NCBI GenBank assembly: GCA_032718475.1
Contig: JAUCBJ010007243.1
Coordinates: forward strand, 1 to 64,000
DNA length: 64,000 nt
Direction: 5' to 3'
From: Nemertoderma westbladi
Lineage: Eukaryota > Xenacoelomorpha > Nemertodermatida > Nemertodermatidae
Shown here piece after piece: positions 44,444 to 56,547 of this stretch. Made by a program: the position numbers and the translations under genes. Each line of letters starts with the position of its first letter. The first letter of the stretch is position 1. Below the pieces are notes generated by a model, which was given only the letters and a program-made list of their open reading frames with translations, had not been told where the DNA came from and did no database searches.

Positions 44444-46412
44444 AGAGTGAAGAGAGAAATGAGGAGAAAAGGAGCGAGAGCGAGAGAGGAACGACGTAAG
44501 AGCGAGAGGCGAGAGAGGCAAAGACGAAAGAGCGAGAGCGAGAGAGGAGCGAGAACGAGAGAAATAATGAGCGCAAGGAGCGTGAGGCGAGGAGGGTCGA
44601 GAGGGTGGCGAGAGAAACAGAGTTAGGCGAACCAGAGTTTGCGAGAGGATAGAGAGAGAGAGAGAGCGGGAAAGCGTATGCGGGATGATATGCATGCCCG
44701 GTTGAGGGGGCTTATGCAATATCAGGCCAAACAGAAGCGCCGACTAGAACTGGCGCAGTTGGGACTATCAGAGAGTGAGGCTGGCTCGGGTAGTATTTAC
44801 GAGGAGCCAGAGGTTATGGAAACGTTTGTTAATACCCCACTTACAGGGACCGGACGACAGACCCAAGACTGGTGTAACCGTACGGGCGGGGGGGGGGGGG
44901 GGGGGGGGTAATAATAATACGTTAGAAGACGTTAATATTAATAGTACCGTAGTAGACAACCCTAATCAAACTTTCATTCCAGGAAATAATATTTTGCCCG
45001 ATAATAATAATTTAAATCCGAAGATCCTAATTTAAACTAATCCAAATAATTCAAATAATAATCTAGATTCGAATATACAAAGTAATTCAAATAATTTAAA
45101 TTTAAATACGCAAAATAATCTAAATAATAATTTTAATTCAAACGAACAAAATAATCCCGATTCTAATCAAAATATACAAAATAATTTAAATAATAATCCG
45201 AATTCAGTACAGAATAACTCTAATAATTTAAATAATTTAGAAAATAATATTGATAATGGTGCTATTAATATAAACGCGGCAGATGTAGGTGGCCCGGCCA
45301 ACGAGAGCCTGCCAGGCCACATAATCAGTCGCAGGGGGTAGCGGGGGTGAGAGACCCCGACGGGAGCCTGGAAGGCCACGTAGTTAATACGCAGGGAGTA
45401 GCGGGGGTGAGTCAACCCGACGGGAGCCTGCCAGGCCACGCAGTGATAGAGGGAGAGGCGGGGGTGAATAGACCCAGCCGCAGTAGAGATAGTGCGTCGA
45501 CTAGAGAGGGGCGTAGAAGCGAAGCGAGAGATAGTGAAGTGATAGGTGGCGAGTGGGGGGGGGGGGGGGGCTACAGGAGCCCCACAACGAGAGATTAGCG
45601 GCGAGAGGGGGGGGGGGCAGAGAGTGTCCCACAGGCGTCGGCGGACAATGCGCGGGGCGAATTAGGTGAACCGCAGCACCCGGCGACGGAGAATAGTAGG
45701 GGGATTACGAATATCCCCAGCGGCGTGCGACCGGCTAGAGAGAGGGAGGTTGGCGTCGCGAGCGGGCGAGCGACGAGACGTCGAGCCCAGTCAGAAGAGG
45801 GAAGAAGAACAGTGGAGTTTAACCGGGAGGTCGACGAGAGATCTCACGAGCGGGGACGCTATACTGAAGAGAGAAGAAGAGAAGAGAGTGGAAGAGGCGT
45901 CGCTGCGAGCGACCGGAGAGCGAGGACGGATAGCGAGCCGTCGGTAGTAGAGATGGAGTTGGAGAGTCAGTGGGGTCGAACTCCGGGAGATTGCCGTCGT
46001 CCCGGAGAGACGCAACCTGGCGAGGTGTACTATACGCCGAGAGAGGGGTACAGGGCGTACCGGTACGAGGACGAGAATAGGAGAGGGGATCGAAGAGAAA
46101 CTTCCCGACGGGATATAGCTGCCGATCGAGGGTACAGTAGTCGCGGGGAGGACTTCTTGGATTATTCGAGAAGGTTAAACTTCGGTCCGGAGGGACACAT
46201 ACAGACTGCAGGACATACTGTAGGCCTTACTGCACATACTATAGGCCATGCTGGGAGAGATAGTGTAGGCGATAGGGTAGCGCGACAATGGGATTAAACC
46301 CGGAAGTCGCGGAGTATATACCGGTAGGTAGGCCAGAAGTGGATAGGCCTATACCGGTACCAGCACAGCAGTATGACTATAACATGCAGGGACATAACAT
46401 ATATCCCGGGTG
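44444..46412 (+). pseudogene. continuation of the gag-like region with stops: Arg/Glu-, Asn- and Arg-rich stretches
   Basis: After the stop at 44441-44443 the plus strand still reads as a charged coiled-coil (RERERRKSERRERQRRKS, 44444-44650) and then QAKQKRRLELAQLGLSESE (about 44725-44785). After a 21-nt G run (44888-44908) comes an Asn-rich stretch with an internal stop (44909-45270), then Arg-rich frames (45666-46297) and a short frame 46288-46412. Stops and G-run frameshifts separate them, so a long gag-like polyprotein appears broken. Other G runs are at 45555-45570 and 46488-46506. Confidence 0.5.
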
Positions 46413-46609
46413 AGGGGGAGTTATTGCAGATAGGTGTATGGGCCCCAATATATTAACATCAACCCCAGTACCAAACATAACACCGGTGGGGGGGGGGGGG
46501 GGGGGGCAGGGTGACATTCCCCCATTACAGTATCGGCAGTATAGACAACCAAGAACAAGAAGGATTCGACGAAGAGAGTGGGGTGGAAAGTGAGACGAGC
46601 TAGAGGGGG

Positions 46610-48420
46610 GGGAGATGGGAGGGTGCCTGATGGAGGGGCGGCCCTATAGGTTGCTGAGTGGTCCAGTAGGTTGGACAGAGAAGGGTACAGACGTGCCGAG
46701 GTGTATGCATAGGTGTAGGAGTACCTCGTATGAAGTATGAGAAGTATGAGCACCTAGGTGTAGGAGTACCTTGTATGAAGTACGGGAAGTATGAGCACCT
46801 TTGACGGCACTGAGGGCGTCACGTATGGAATTGAGGGGGAGCATGTATACATAACCATAGTTGAGGGGTGCAGTGGTAGAGGCGGGCACAAAGGGTGCCA
46901 GGTTGTAGAGTAGTAAAGGCGGGCACATAGGGTGCCAGGTAGTTAGACTAGTAGAGGCGGGCACTAAGGGCGCCAGGTAGTAGAGTAGTAGAGGCGGGCA
47001 CAAAGGGTGCCAGGTAGTAGAGTAGTAGAGGCGGGCACTAAGGGTGCCAGGTAGTAGAGTAGTAGAGAGGGCACAAAGTGAGGGGGGGCGTATGTACGCA
47101 TGCCATAGCCGAAGAGTATGGAAAGTGCGAAACCTGTGGGCGCTGAGGGCATCACGTAGTGAGCAGTAAGAGGGTAGGTAGTACCGTTAGTTGGGAGTAG
47201 GAGGGTACGTAGTACCATGAGTAAAGTTAGAGTTAGGGAGTCAGAGGGTACATAGTACCGGTAGAGAGTTAGTCGAGTTCGTAGAGTTAGTAGAGGTAGA
47301 GAGTTAGTAGAGGTAGAGAGTTAGTAGAGGTAGAGAGTTAGTCGAGGTAGAGAGTTAGCGAATTGGGTGCGTTGAACTGAGCAGGGCACGGGCGTGATGA
47401 CGTGTTTGATGCAAGAGCAGGGTATGTTAATTAGGGTGTGCCAGTGCCAGGTGCCGAACAAGAGGTGCCGGGCACAAGAAGTTAGGGAGAGTGGTAGATT
47501 GACGTACCACGAGAGTAGTGGGAGGGTATGTAATACCGAGAGTTAGTAGAGTTAGTAGAGTTAGTAAGAATTAGTAGAGTTAGTAGTTGTTCACATAATT
47601 AACATACCCACTTTTACGGCACTCAGAGCGTCATGTGCAGGCGAGAAGATGTAAAGGGGATAAGATGTAAAGGTAGATGTAGAGGTGATAAGATGTAGAT
47701 AGAGTAGAGGAAGTAGATGCAGAGATAGATTTAGAGGAAGTAAATAAAGATGGGAGAGATGCGTGATGGAGGGGTGGCCCATAGGTTGTTGAGTGGTCCA
47801 GTGGGTTGGACGGAGAAGGGTACAGACGTGCCGGGGTGTGTGCGTGAGGGTGTGGGTGGTTAAACGTTACCTAGGTTAACATGGCTCCTAGGGTAACTTA
47901 GCATACGCACCTTTGACGGCACTGAGGGCGTCACGTACGGAATTGAGGGGGGAGCATGGATACATAACCATAGTTGAGGGGTGCAGTAGTAGAGGCGGGC
48001 ACAAAGGGTGCCAGGTAGTAGAGTAGTAGAGGCGGGCACATAGGGTGCCAGGTATAGTAGAGTAGTAGAGGCGGGCACATAGGGTGCCAGGTAGTAGAGT
48101 AGTAGAGGCGGGCACATAGGGTGCCAGGTAGTAGAGTAGTAGAGGCGGGCACATAGGGTGCCAGGTAGTAGAGTAGTAGAGGCGGGCACATAGGGTGCCA
48201 GGTAGTAGAGAGGGCACAAAGGGTGCCAGATAGTAGAGTAGTAGAGAGGGCACAAAGTGAGGGGGGGTATGTACGCATGCCATAGCCGAAGAGTATGGAA
48301 AGTGCGAAACCTGTGGGCGCTGAGGGCATCACGTAGTGAGCAGGAAGTAGAGGTAGAAGTAGTACCGTGTAGGCGAGCAGTAAGAGTGTACGTAGCACCG
48401 TTACTAGCAGAGTTAGTAAT
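46610..48420. repeat. 1.1-kb direct duplication, each half with a 37-bp array
   Basis: The block with TTGCTGAGTGGTCCAGTAGG at about 46650 recurs at about 47790. Both continue through GGGCGTCACGTA to 37-bp units containing GCGGGCACATAGGGTGCCAG (about 46880-47070, five units; 47990-48240, about seven) and end with GCTGAGGGCATCACGTAGTG. Minus-strand frames rich in CPPLLLYYLAP come from the 37-bp unit and are not genes. Confidence 0.88.
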
Positions 48421-49999
48421 AAGTGGGCATCTGTAGGGCCGCCACGTAGACGAGCTAGTCAGAGGGTACGTGTAGTACCGTTAGTGGAGTTAGAGTTAGA
48501 GTAGTAAGAGGGTAGTGTAGTACCGTTAGTGAGTTAGTTAGTAGTAAGAGGGTACGTAGTACCGTTAGTAGGAGTTAGTAGGTTAGAGAGTAGTAGAGGG
48601 TAGTAGTACCGTTAGGTAGAGAGTTAGTAGAGTTAGAGAGTTAGTAGAGGTAGAGAGTTAGTAGAGTTAGTAGAGAGTTAGAGAGTTAGTAGAGTTAGAG
48701 AGTTAGTAGAGTTAGAGAGTAGAGAGTAGAGAGTCATAGTGAGAGTTAGTAGAGTTAGTAGAGCTAGTGGAGTTAGTAGAGTTAGCAGTAAGAGAGTAGA
48801 GAGCACAATATACCTGAAGTGTAGCTAGAAAGGTAGATAGGATAATAGCGCAGACAGGGGGAAATGGGTAGAATCAAAATAAAACTAAGAATATCAGGAC
48901 CACCCCCGAACTACAGAAGAGCCTTCAAGGTGGCCTTCGGAGGTCTGGTAGACCACCCGGGGCTGAAGGGCAAGTCGGTGTAATACAACAGCCGGCATCT
49001 AGTAGACAGGGAGGTGGATACACATATCAGAGGTGGGAGAAGTTGGAAGCGGATAGACTTGAGGAGAAGCGACTGGAAGAAGTCGCCAGACGAGAAAGGC
49101 GGAGAGAGACTGAAGCGGGTGAGACCGGAGTGACGAGTATATCACCTCCGAGCGGGGGGGTTAAGGCGCGTCATGTAGACGAGCATATAATATAATATAT
49201 ATAATAATAATAATTATAATCTTATAATAATTATATAATAATTCGTATATATATTATATAATATATACCGTAGTTTCAAGCACAACCTTTTTCCAATTAG
49301 CTACTGGGACTGGGGACTAATTGACTAGGGCGACAGGACGGGACTTAGACGGCTCCCACTAACATGTGCGCACATGTGTGGGACCCGATAAGTGTGTGCT
49401 CATTAAACAACAGGGCGGAGTTCAGGATTTATTGTGAAAGCTCGTATCCTGCGGGATAAGAATCGTGCAGATGGGCACTACCGGGATATGAGTAGGAGGG
49501 GCACTTGATGGGACCACAGGCGTGGAGAGTGAGGGCAAAATGAGAGGAGTATGAGAGGAATATGAGAGGAGTATGAGAGGAACATGATAAGAATATGAGG
49601 AAAGATAGTGAGAGGTGGTGTTGAGGCGTGTGGAGAGAGCACGGGTGCGATTCAAATGTGGAGGGGGGGGGGGGGGGGGGGGAGGAGTAAGAGGCAGAGT
49701 AAGGGACGAAGAGGTCCGAGAGTAGAGAAGAGTGAGAGTGAAAGTGGAGAGAAGTTAGAGTCAGTTAGAGTGGAGTGGAGATAAAAATTGTGTGAGAGAG
49801 GTTCACAATTGTCTCGAACCGAGACGCCAGATGTCTTGGTGCAACATAGGTTGGAGTTGCACCAAGAAGGGGTAGTAATATCATACCCAGAGGGAGCGGC
49901 CTGGAAAGCCGACTCAAAATAAAAGAACTCCACCCCACGCCCGATAGTAGATTGGGTTCCAGCGGAATTGAAGCGCACTCGAAGGTGATGCTATCTTCT
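48421..49999. other. 3' interior of the LTR element: GTTAGTAGAG repeats and small remnants
   Basis: Degenerate GTTAGTAGAG words fill 48480-48790 (also 47260-47370). From the ATG at 48864 a short frame (RIKIKLRISGPPPNYRRAF) reads to a TAA and on in the same frame to about 49130. An AT microsatellite lies at 49180-49270 and a 20-nt G run at 49663-49682. No recognised domain. Confidence 0.6.
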
Positions 50000-50012
50000 C
50001 ACCGGGAAGATA

Positions 50013-50026
50013 GCAAGGGGGGGGAG
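50013..50026 (+). promoter_or_regulatory. polypurine tract of the LTR element
   Basis: GCAAGGGGGGGGAG abuts the first TG of the 3' LTR, the expected place for plus-strand priming. Confidence 0.75.
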
Positions 50027-50607
50027 TGTGAGCGGATTCAATTCCGCCTCACTATCCCCATAAAGTTGGGAAGTGGCGCCCTTTTTCAGCAATATTGGAG
50101 ATACGAGATTAATAACAATCAATCTCGTATCACACCCAATAACGGGACAACATACACCCCAAGAGCCACACAAAGGGAGGTTAGAGGTCAAACCACCTCG
50201 AGAGGGCAGATAACCAACAGCGGGGGGGGGGGGGAAGCACTCCCACAGAGCTGAGAGGCGTGAAGTGGGTTATAGGCCAATGGGAGACTGGGAGAGCATC
50301 CGCTAAGTAATAAGGCCACAGTACCGTAAGGGTGATTAGATATATTATCAGTATATTCACATACCAGTTTAGTTTACTCAGTCACTCAGTGCAGACCGGT
50401 GACATTTCGCACCGTCAACGTCACTACCGGTACAACATTTATATTATCAGTTATACTACCAATTTATATTCTGTCAACTGTGTTATCATATATTATCCGT
50501 TTATTCAATCTATAACAATATCAGAGCGATAACGACAAACTATCTTTCTCAATTACACGGTGACGCGTAACTTAATAAACCGGTCGGGATCCCCTGATCC
50601 CGTCACA
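50027..50607 (+). repeat. 3' LTR, 581 bp
   Basis: Same ends as the 5' LTR; the G run is 13 nt (50222-50234). Differences from the 5' LTR include AGTGGCGCC for AGAGGCGCC and GAGCTGAGAGG for GAGGTGAGAGG. Confidence 0.92.
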
Positions 50608-50612
50608 GTTGG

Positions 50613-51385
50613 CACATACGGAACTGTTCCCTATTAATAAATAGGCCTATATTTCAGAATGGCGACATATTTCTATAATTAGTTCAATCAAGGTAAACTT
50701 TCTCAGAAGGTTAAATTTATGTTCTAGAACGAAAAACATCATGATAATATCCAATAACATGGTTTAAAAATTGATCAAAAATTAGGTACCAAAAATTTGA
50801 ATTGTAATTTTAAAAACAGTAGCTAGCTAAAAGAAATCACTAGCTACAATAAAATAAACAATAGCTAAAGTCTAACAGAAGATGACATTTATGTTCTAAA
50901 ACAAAAAACCTCATGATAATAGCCATTAAAATTGTCAAATAAATGGTCAAAAAGTGGGTACCCATAACATACTGTAGTAGTGCCTAATCTCTGACACAAT
51001 CTTCTTTGTTAGGAAAGATATGTAGGTTCAACGCTGGTGACACACCTTGTTTCTAAAATGATATTTATTCCGATCGATTTCGAGAACTAGTCTCCTTTTC
51101 AAGGACGATAGGCCTACAGTTGCTTTCCTAACAACGTACCGAAATCCCCTTAAGTCGGCGTGTCGTTCTGTTACAACAATTTGGACAATCTTCTTTGACA
51201 TGGAACTGTAAAGCTCATCAAAGACACCAACCAAATAGAAAATCAAACAAACTAAAAAAAAACATCTACCAAACTAATGAAAAAACGCAATGTAACTAGC
51301 TAATAAAATTGAATATCCTACTGTAGCTAAATTATAAATTAGCTAGAAAATTAGTACACTAGCTAATAAAAATGATATAAGTAGT
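50613..51385 (+). mobile_element. remainder of the interrupted GTTCTAGAAC/CTAGCTAG repeat
   Basis: It continues the repeat interrupted at 42870. It contains degenerate tandem blocks with ATCATGATAATA and GGTCAAAAAGTGGGTACCC that also occur at 23485-23535. Confidence 0.65.
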
Positions 51386-52786
51386 ACTGTACGTACATAC
51401 ACATAGTAGCTATTAGGCCTAACAAAAAACAAAAGATGAGACCAGAATGTATGTGAACTATAAATGTCATATTAAAATTCTCAATTTTTGCTTATACATA
51501 CTGCTTATTTGCTACACCATGTCCCAGACGGACATACACATAGTAGGGAACTGTACGTACATACACATAGTAGCTATTAGGCCTAACAAAAAACAAAAGA
51601 TGAGACCAGAATGTATGTGAACTATAAATGTCATATTAAAATTCTCAATTTTTGCTTATACATACTGCTTATTTGCTACACCATGTCCCAGACGGACATA
51701 CACATAGTAGGGAACTGTACGTACATACACATAGTAGCTATTAGGCCTAACAAAAAACAAAAGATGAGACCAGAATGTATGTGAACTATAAATGTCATAT
51801 TAAAATTCTCAATTTTTGCTTATACATACTGCTTATTTGCTACACCATGTCCCAGACGGACATACACATAGTAGGGAACTGTACGTACATACACATAGTA
51901 GCTATTAGGCCTAACAAAAAACAAAAGATGAGACCAGAATGTATGTGAACTATAAATGTCATATTAAAATTCTCAATTTTTGCTTATACATACTGCTTAT
52001 TTGCTACACCATGTCCCAGACGGACATACACATAGTAGGGAACTGTACGTACATACACATAGTAGCTATTAGGCCTAACAAAAAACAAAAGATGAGACCA
52101 GAATGTATGTGAACTATAAATGTCATATTAAAATTCTCAATTTTTGCTTATACATACTGCTTATTTGCTACACCATGTCCCAGACGGACATACACATAGT
52201 AGGGAACTGTACGTACATACACATAGTAGCTATTAGGCCTAACAAAAAACAAAAGATGAGACCAGAATGTATGTGAACTATAAATGTCATATTAAAATTC
52301 TCAATTTTTGCTTATACATACTGCTTATTTGCTACACCATGTCCCAGACGGACATACACATAGTAGCTATTAGGCCTAACAAAAAACAAAAGATGAGACC
52401 AGAATGTATGTGAACTATAAATGTCATATTAAAATTCTCAATTTTTGCTTATACATACTGCTTATTTGCTACACCATGTCCCAGACGGACATACACATAG
52501 TAGGGAACTGTACGTACATACACATAGTAGCTATTAGGCCTAACAAAAAACAAAAGATGAGACCAGAATGTATGTGAACTATAAATGTCATATTAAAATT
52601 CTCAATTTTTGCTTATACATACTGCTTATTTGCTACACCATGTCCCAGACGGACATACACATAGTAGCTATTAGGCCTAACAAAAAACAAAAGATGAGAC
52701 CAGAATGTATGTGAACTATAAATGTCATATTAAAATTCTCAATTTTTGCTTATACATACTGCTTATTTGCTACACCATGTCCCAGA
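51386..52786. repeat. tandem array, 164-bp unit, nine units (two shortened to 137 bp)
   Basis: Starts at 51386, 51550, 51714, 51878, 52042 and 52206 are 164 bp apart. Two later units lack 27 bp between the direct repeats ACATACACATAGTAG, as expected from recombination or slippage. Each unit contains TTAGGCCTAA and ends ACACCATGTCCCAGA, the sequence that also ends the adjoining foldback. Confidence 0.95.
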
Positions 52787-53535
52787 ATATACTGTAGTGT
52801 CGTAATTCAGTGACACGCACCCCCCCCCCCCCCCCCCCTTATTTTTCTACAAATCTTAATGAGATTGCATGAAATTTGAAACAGAGATACAGTAGTTTCA
52901 CCTCCCGACCACTGACTGGGTGAGCCAGAATTTTTATTTTTGCTTTCAATCTTTAGCTACAAGCGTTTAAAAAAAGTGTCTCCCGCGATATTTACACCAG
53001 TTACACCGCAGTTATTATTCTACCTTATAGTAATTTGTTGGTAGAAATAGAAAGCTGACCGTACAAGGATTCCAAATATCTAACACAATTTGAATTTCTT
53101 TGAAAAATAGCGGAGATATGGGCGTTCAAATGTTGCATGGTTTTGCACCTGCGTGAGGCTATTATATTATATTTAATAAATGCATCATAATCTGGAATAT
53201 TTTGTTTTTTCCAATTGTGTTACATATTTGGAATCCTTGCAGGGCCAGCTTTCCATTGGTACCAACAAACAGCTATAAGGTAGAAGAATAACTGCGGTGT
53301 AACAGGTGTAAATATCGCTGGAGACACTTTTTTTAAACGCTTGTAGCTAAAGATTGAAATAATCTCAATATAATCCCAATAAAAATTCTGGCTCACCCAG
53401 TCAGTGGTCGGGAGGTGAAACTATCTATATTTCAAATTTCATGCAATCTCATTAAGATTTTTAGAAAAATTAGGGGGGGGGGGGGTCACTGAATTACGAC
53501 ACTATATTCTGGGACATGGTGTAATGCCTATTGAT
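52768..53535. mobile_element. foldback element with arms of about 330 bp
   Basis: ACACCATGTCCCAGAATATA at the left and its inverse at the right enclose arms that match over most of their length: G/C run (19 C at 52820-52838; 13 G at 53473-53485), then TGACTGGGTGAGCCAGAATT, then GTTACACCGCAGTTATTATT. The centre is about 53130-53200. There is no coding potential. Confidence 0.88.
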
Positions 53536-54226
53536 ACAGTATTTAAAATTTGAAGGATTAAAAAAAGTTATATTTTATATGATAATTAATTTATAATTAA
53601 TTCGATTTCATACTTTAATCGATACAAATTATAAATGTACAGTATGCTATGCACTGTAAGAATAAATATATATGTTCCAGAATCGCAATCACTAAGAAAC
53701 TGTTATAATTATTTGCATAGGGTACCACTATTTGCACGAGCTACACTGTCGTAATGTAGCCCGTGTCTGGTACTACTATTTGCACTCATTATAATTCAAT
53801 TTTTTGTGGTAGCTAGCGTTTTCATATGGCAGATAGTGTTAATAAAAAATGCTAAAAATCTTTTATCAAGAATCTTTTAAATTACATTTTTTAATATTAA
53901 TAATGTTATTTGAAATTGTTCAAATTTTTTTGTTACTTGTATTTTTCGTGCCACATTTGACACATATCCAAAAATACCACAATCAATAAGATACGACATA
54001 TTTCAGTGTCATTTTCGCGATAAGCATCCACGAAAACCCATGGAATTGGAATTGTTTTATTGACATCAAAGTATGAAAACAATACGAACGTAAATGTGGT
54101 ATGGAGTAGGTATAGACAAACACCGACATAGGAAACAAATTTAAGCATAATTTAAGCTTAATTTAATTGCACATGAGATTACCAGAGGTACAGTAGTTAG
54201 AGTTATTCTAAAATATAAGTAAAATA
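53536..54226. other. AT-rich spacer with a fragment of the GTAGCTAG repeat
   Basis: TTTTTTGTGGTAGCTAGCGT near 53800 matches the dispersed repeat at 12890. There is no gene. Confidence 0.5.
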
Positions 54227-54399
54227 TTATATCGGGGATAGCCAAAAGAGACAATGTCTCGTTTCCATGGGGGTTCCCTGGAAATACAGTAGTTTAAAAT
54301 TAAATAAAAGGACATACAATAAAATATCACGCGGATTATATAACATTTTACTTAAGATTCGTACAGTATAAAGATTTAATAAAATGAGATAAATAAAAT

Positions 54400-54646
54400 A
54401 ATACCGTTCGTTTTTGAGAGATTTGCGTTTGGTAAGTTGCGTTACGCAGGTGGTGAGAGGAGAGAGGATATCTATCTGATAGTTAGCGCCCCGTGGGTAA
54501 ATCCTTACCCCATGGGCTGTTACCTCTCTGACTGACAGCGCAACAGTCCCTATAGGGTGAGAGGTCTCGTCGAATGCGATCAGCTCGCGCATATACCGGT
54601 AGATAGGTGCTGAGTGGTCCATAAAGGCCGGTTTACGTGGCAACAT
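54400..54646 (-). other. possible short coding exon, unidentified
   Basis: A less AT-rich minus-strand stretch reads MDHSAPIYRYMRELIAFDET and on to LSPLTTCVTQLTKR without stops. Neither splice sites nor a family could be established. It may be chance. Confidence 0.25.
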
Positions 54647-55214
54647 TTTTGAGCAACTTTATCGGCAACTAGCAATTTTTTTGGAGCAACTTGATTTGTT
54701 CGCTGTTTAAACTTGGTAAATTTACCAGCAACTTGGCCGGCAACATTTTGAGCAATTCAGTTAGTTTGATATAAATAATGGTCTCTTTAGAAACTGGGCT
54801 ATATTATTATATTAATAGTTGCACTCCCAATAATTGTATAACATTTCGATTTCCCACTGTCCCAATTTTACATTTATCAATTACGGTAAATCTGCAAAAA
54901 CTGTACGATTTACAGTCAAATGTTCAAAAGAAATACGGCCGCAATTGCCTACCTCTTCTATAAGTAAGTTAGATAAACCGAAATGGAAATGGCACAAGTG
55001 TACCAATACCTGGCTGTCTGAGGAGCAAAGAAAATCGCAAGGTGCATATCGCAATGTGTAATGATGCACTAGAATATCAGCGAGATCTGGATTGATTGGT
55101 ATCAAAGATACAAATGAATTACAAAAAATGTCTATAATGTCCCTATTTCTGTTCTTTCTTATTTCTAGTCTTTATTCCTTTAAAAAAAAATTTTCTCAAA
55201 TTGGTGTATAAATT
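54647..55214. other. spacer with GCAAC-rich words
   Basis: GAGCAACTTT, GGCAACTAGC and GGCAACATTT words repeat at 54640-54755, perhaps part of a transposon end. Otherwise there is nothing. Confidence 0.4.
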
Positions 55215-55330
55215 AGGTTTATTACAGTTTTACACTACAGTTTTACACTACAGTTTTACACTACAGTTTTACACTACAGTTTTACACTACAGTTTTACAC
55301 TACAGTTTTACACTACAGTTTTACATTATT
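55215..55330. repeat. 13-bp tandem repeat, about eight copies
   Basis: Unit ACAGTTTTACACT; successive ACAG positions 55224 and 55237 are 13 apart. Confidence 0.93.
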
Positions 55331-56361
55331 GCAGTTTTATTATGTCAATAAAATGTGTAAGAAAGGAGGATCGTTAATCGCATGGTAATTAACTTTAGAA
55401 TATTAATAAAAATACCACTGAAATATAATCTAATTACAGTTTAAATAAACTAGTGAGGAAAACTCTAATAGCGCCTACAAGGCCGTGATGTTATGATAAG
55501 GCATTCTAGTGAGAGAATAAAAGAAATAAACCATTGTTTTATTGTAGTATTAGTTTGACTTCGAGTTTTGAATCTAATTCATGGTAGGGCCCTACATCAA
55601 ATTCAAAATTATTCCAGAAATAACGGTAGTTGGCCTAGGTACATCAGTACAGTATGCACAAAGTGGCATGGTAATATGGTAAGGCCTACTATTTGGGCCG
55701 TGTTGCATAACGTCCTTATGGATAGTTGGCAAAATACAATACATCTACAATACATACAATACATACAATACAACACGATAATTACGTATCTTAAATTTTT
55801 TGTGTTGTATCATATTTTCTTAAAATTGCATTCGTATCGTATCGTATCGTGAAAAATTGGTTTGTATCGTATCGTATCCTATCCCGGCTCAACGGTACGG
55901 TTGCGATACCGCTAAGGTACTATTGTGGTAATAGGTGTGTAGAGTAGGTCTACTTGGGACTTTTTTCCGAGACGTTTTTTGGGACGGATTTTCGGATGTT
56001 TTTTCAGATGGAAATCTTGTCCAAAAATGCGCAGAATGCTACCATTATTTATTAATATAAAGTAACGCTATTCTAGAACAAAACAGTAATAAATTTGCCA
56101 AGAAATGTGCGAAATTAAACCTCCAAACGAAACGGTACTTAAGAGGTTAGAAAATTGTCTTTAAATTATAATATGGAATCCCTGCCAAAAAACAGAGAGC
56201 TATTTAAGTTGTTCTTTCTAACTAATAGTTCTGGTTTCTCATTTGAATTAATTTTATTTTACTCTGTAAGATTAGGAGATCCTACCCAGTGGGGTATTCA
56301 AAAGAAATTAATAGATTGGTGCAAAATATAATATGGATTGGATATATGGATGGATTGATCA
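55331..56361. other. spacer with a duplicated segment and CGTAT microsatellite
   Basis: The stretch 55485-55640 (GTTATGATAAGGCATTCTAG to AAATTCAAAATTATTCCAG) is repeated in the same order at 61853-62030. ATACA and CGTAT simple repeats lie at 55738-55885. No gene. Confidence 0.6.
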
Positions 56362-56456
56362 GTGACGTCACAGCAACGTCGTTGACGTCAACGGGAACTG
56401 TGACTGTTAGTGGGCGATTCAGTTGAGGAGAACCTAAAAAAATAGAAAATATTATG
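56362..56456 (-). repeat. left arm of a 95-bp inverted repeat shared with the nuclear-receptor exon
   Basis: Inverse complement of 59099-59193 with three mismatches. It includes a mirror copy of the exon's polypyrimidine tract and acceptor (CTATTTTTTTAG) and TGACGTCA. Confidence 0.95.
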
Positions 56457-56462
56457 GGATCT

Positions 56463-56547
56463 AGGACACTTCCCCCCCGGACACTTCCCCCCGCCCAAGT
56501 AGGACACTTCCCCCCCGGACACTTGCCCCCCGGACACTTCCCCCCAG
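56463..56547. repeat. GGACACTTCCCCCC tandem words (left cluster)
   Basis: Five copies of GGACACTTCCCCCC or a one-base variant. The inverse-oriented cluster is at 58205-58275, and inner sequence such as GACAAGTTGTAT is also shared inverted (56613 and 58135). Confidence 0.85.

Larger units (their letters stand above)
42871..50607 (+). mobile_element. 7.7-kb LTR retroelement without visible pol (LARD-like)
   Basis: LTRs at 42871-43455 (585 bp) and 50027-50607 (581 bp) start TGTGAGCGG and end CCCGTCACA. GTTGG at 42866-42870 and 50608-50612 is a 5-bp target duplication. A polypurine tract (AGCAAGGGGGGGGAG) directly precedes the 3' LTR. The 6.6-kb interior holds a gag-like frame, Arg/Glu- and Asn-rich remnants, and tandem repeats, but no protease, RT or integrase motif that I can find. 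LTRs differ by only a few substitutions and a poly-G length change, so insertion is recent. It probably relies on an autonomous partner; superfamily unknown. Confidence 0.9.

Noticed and set aside
43401..44719. Minus-strand Ser/Leu-rich frames opposite the gag-like region
   Set aside because: Mirror frames of an Arg/Glu-rich plus-strand reading; composition and position favour the plus strand.
46644..48398. Pro/Leu/Tyr-rich minus-strand frames (CPPLLLYYLAP repeats)
   Set aside because: Products of the 37-bp array on the strand opposite to the LTR element's gag-like frame.
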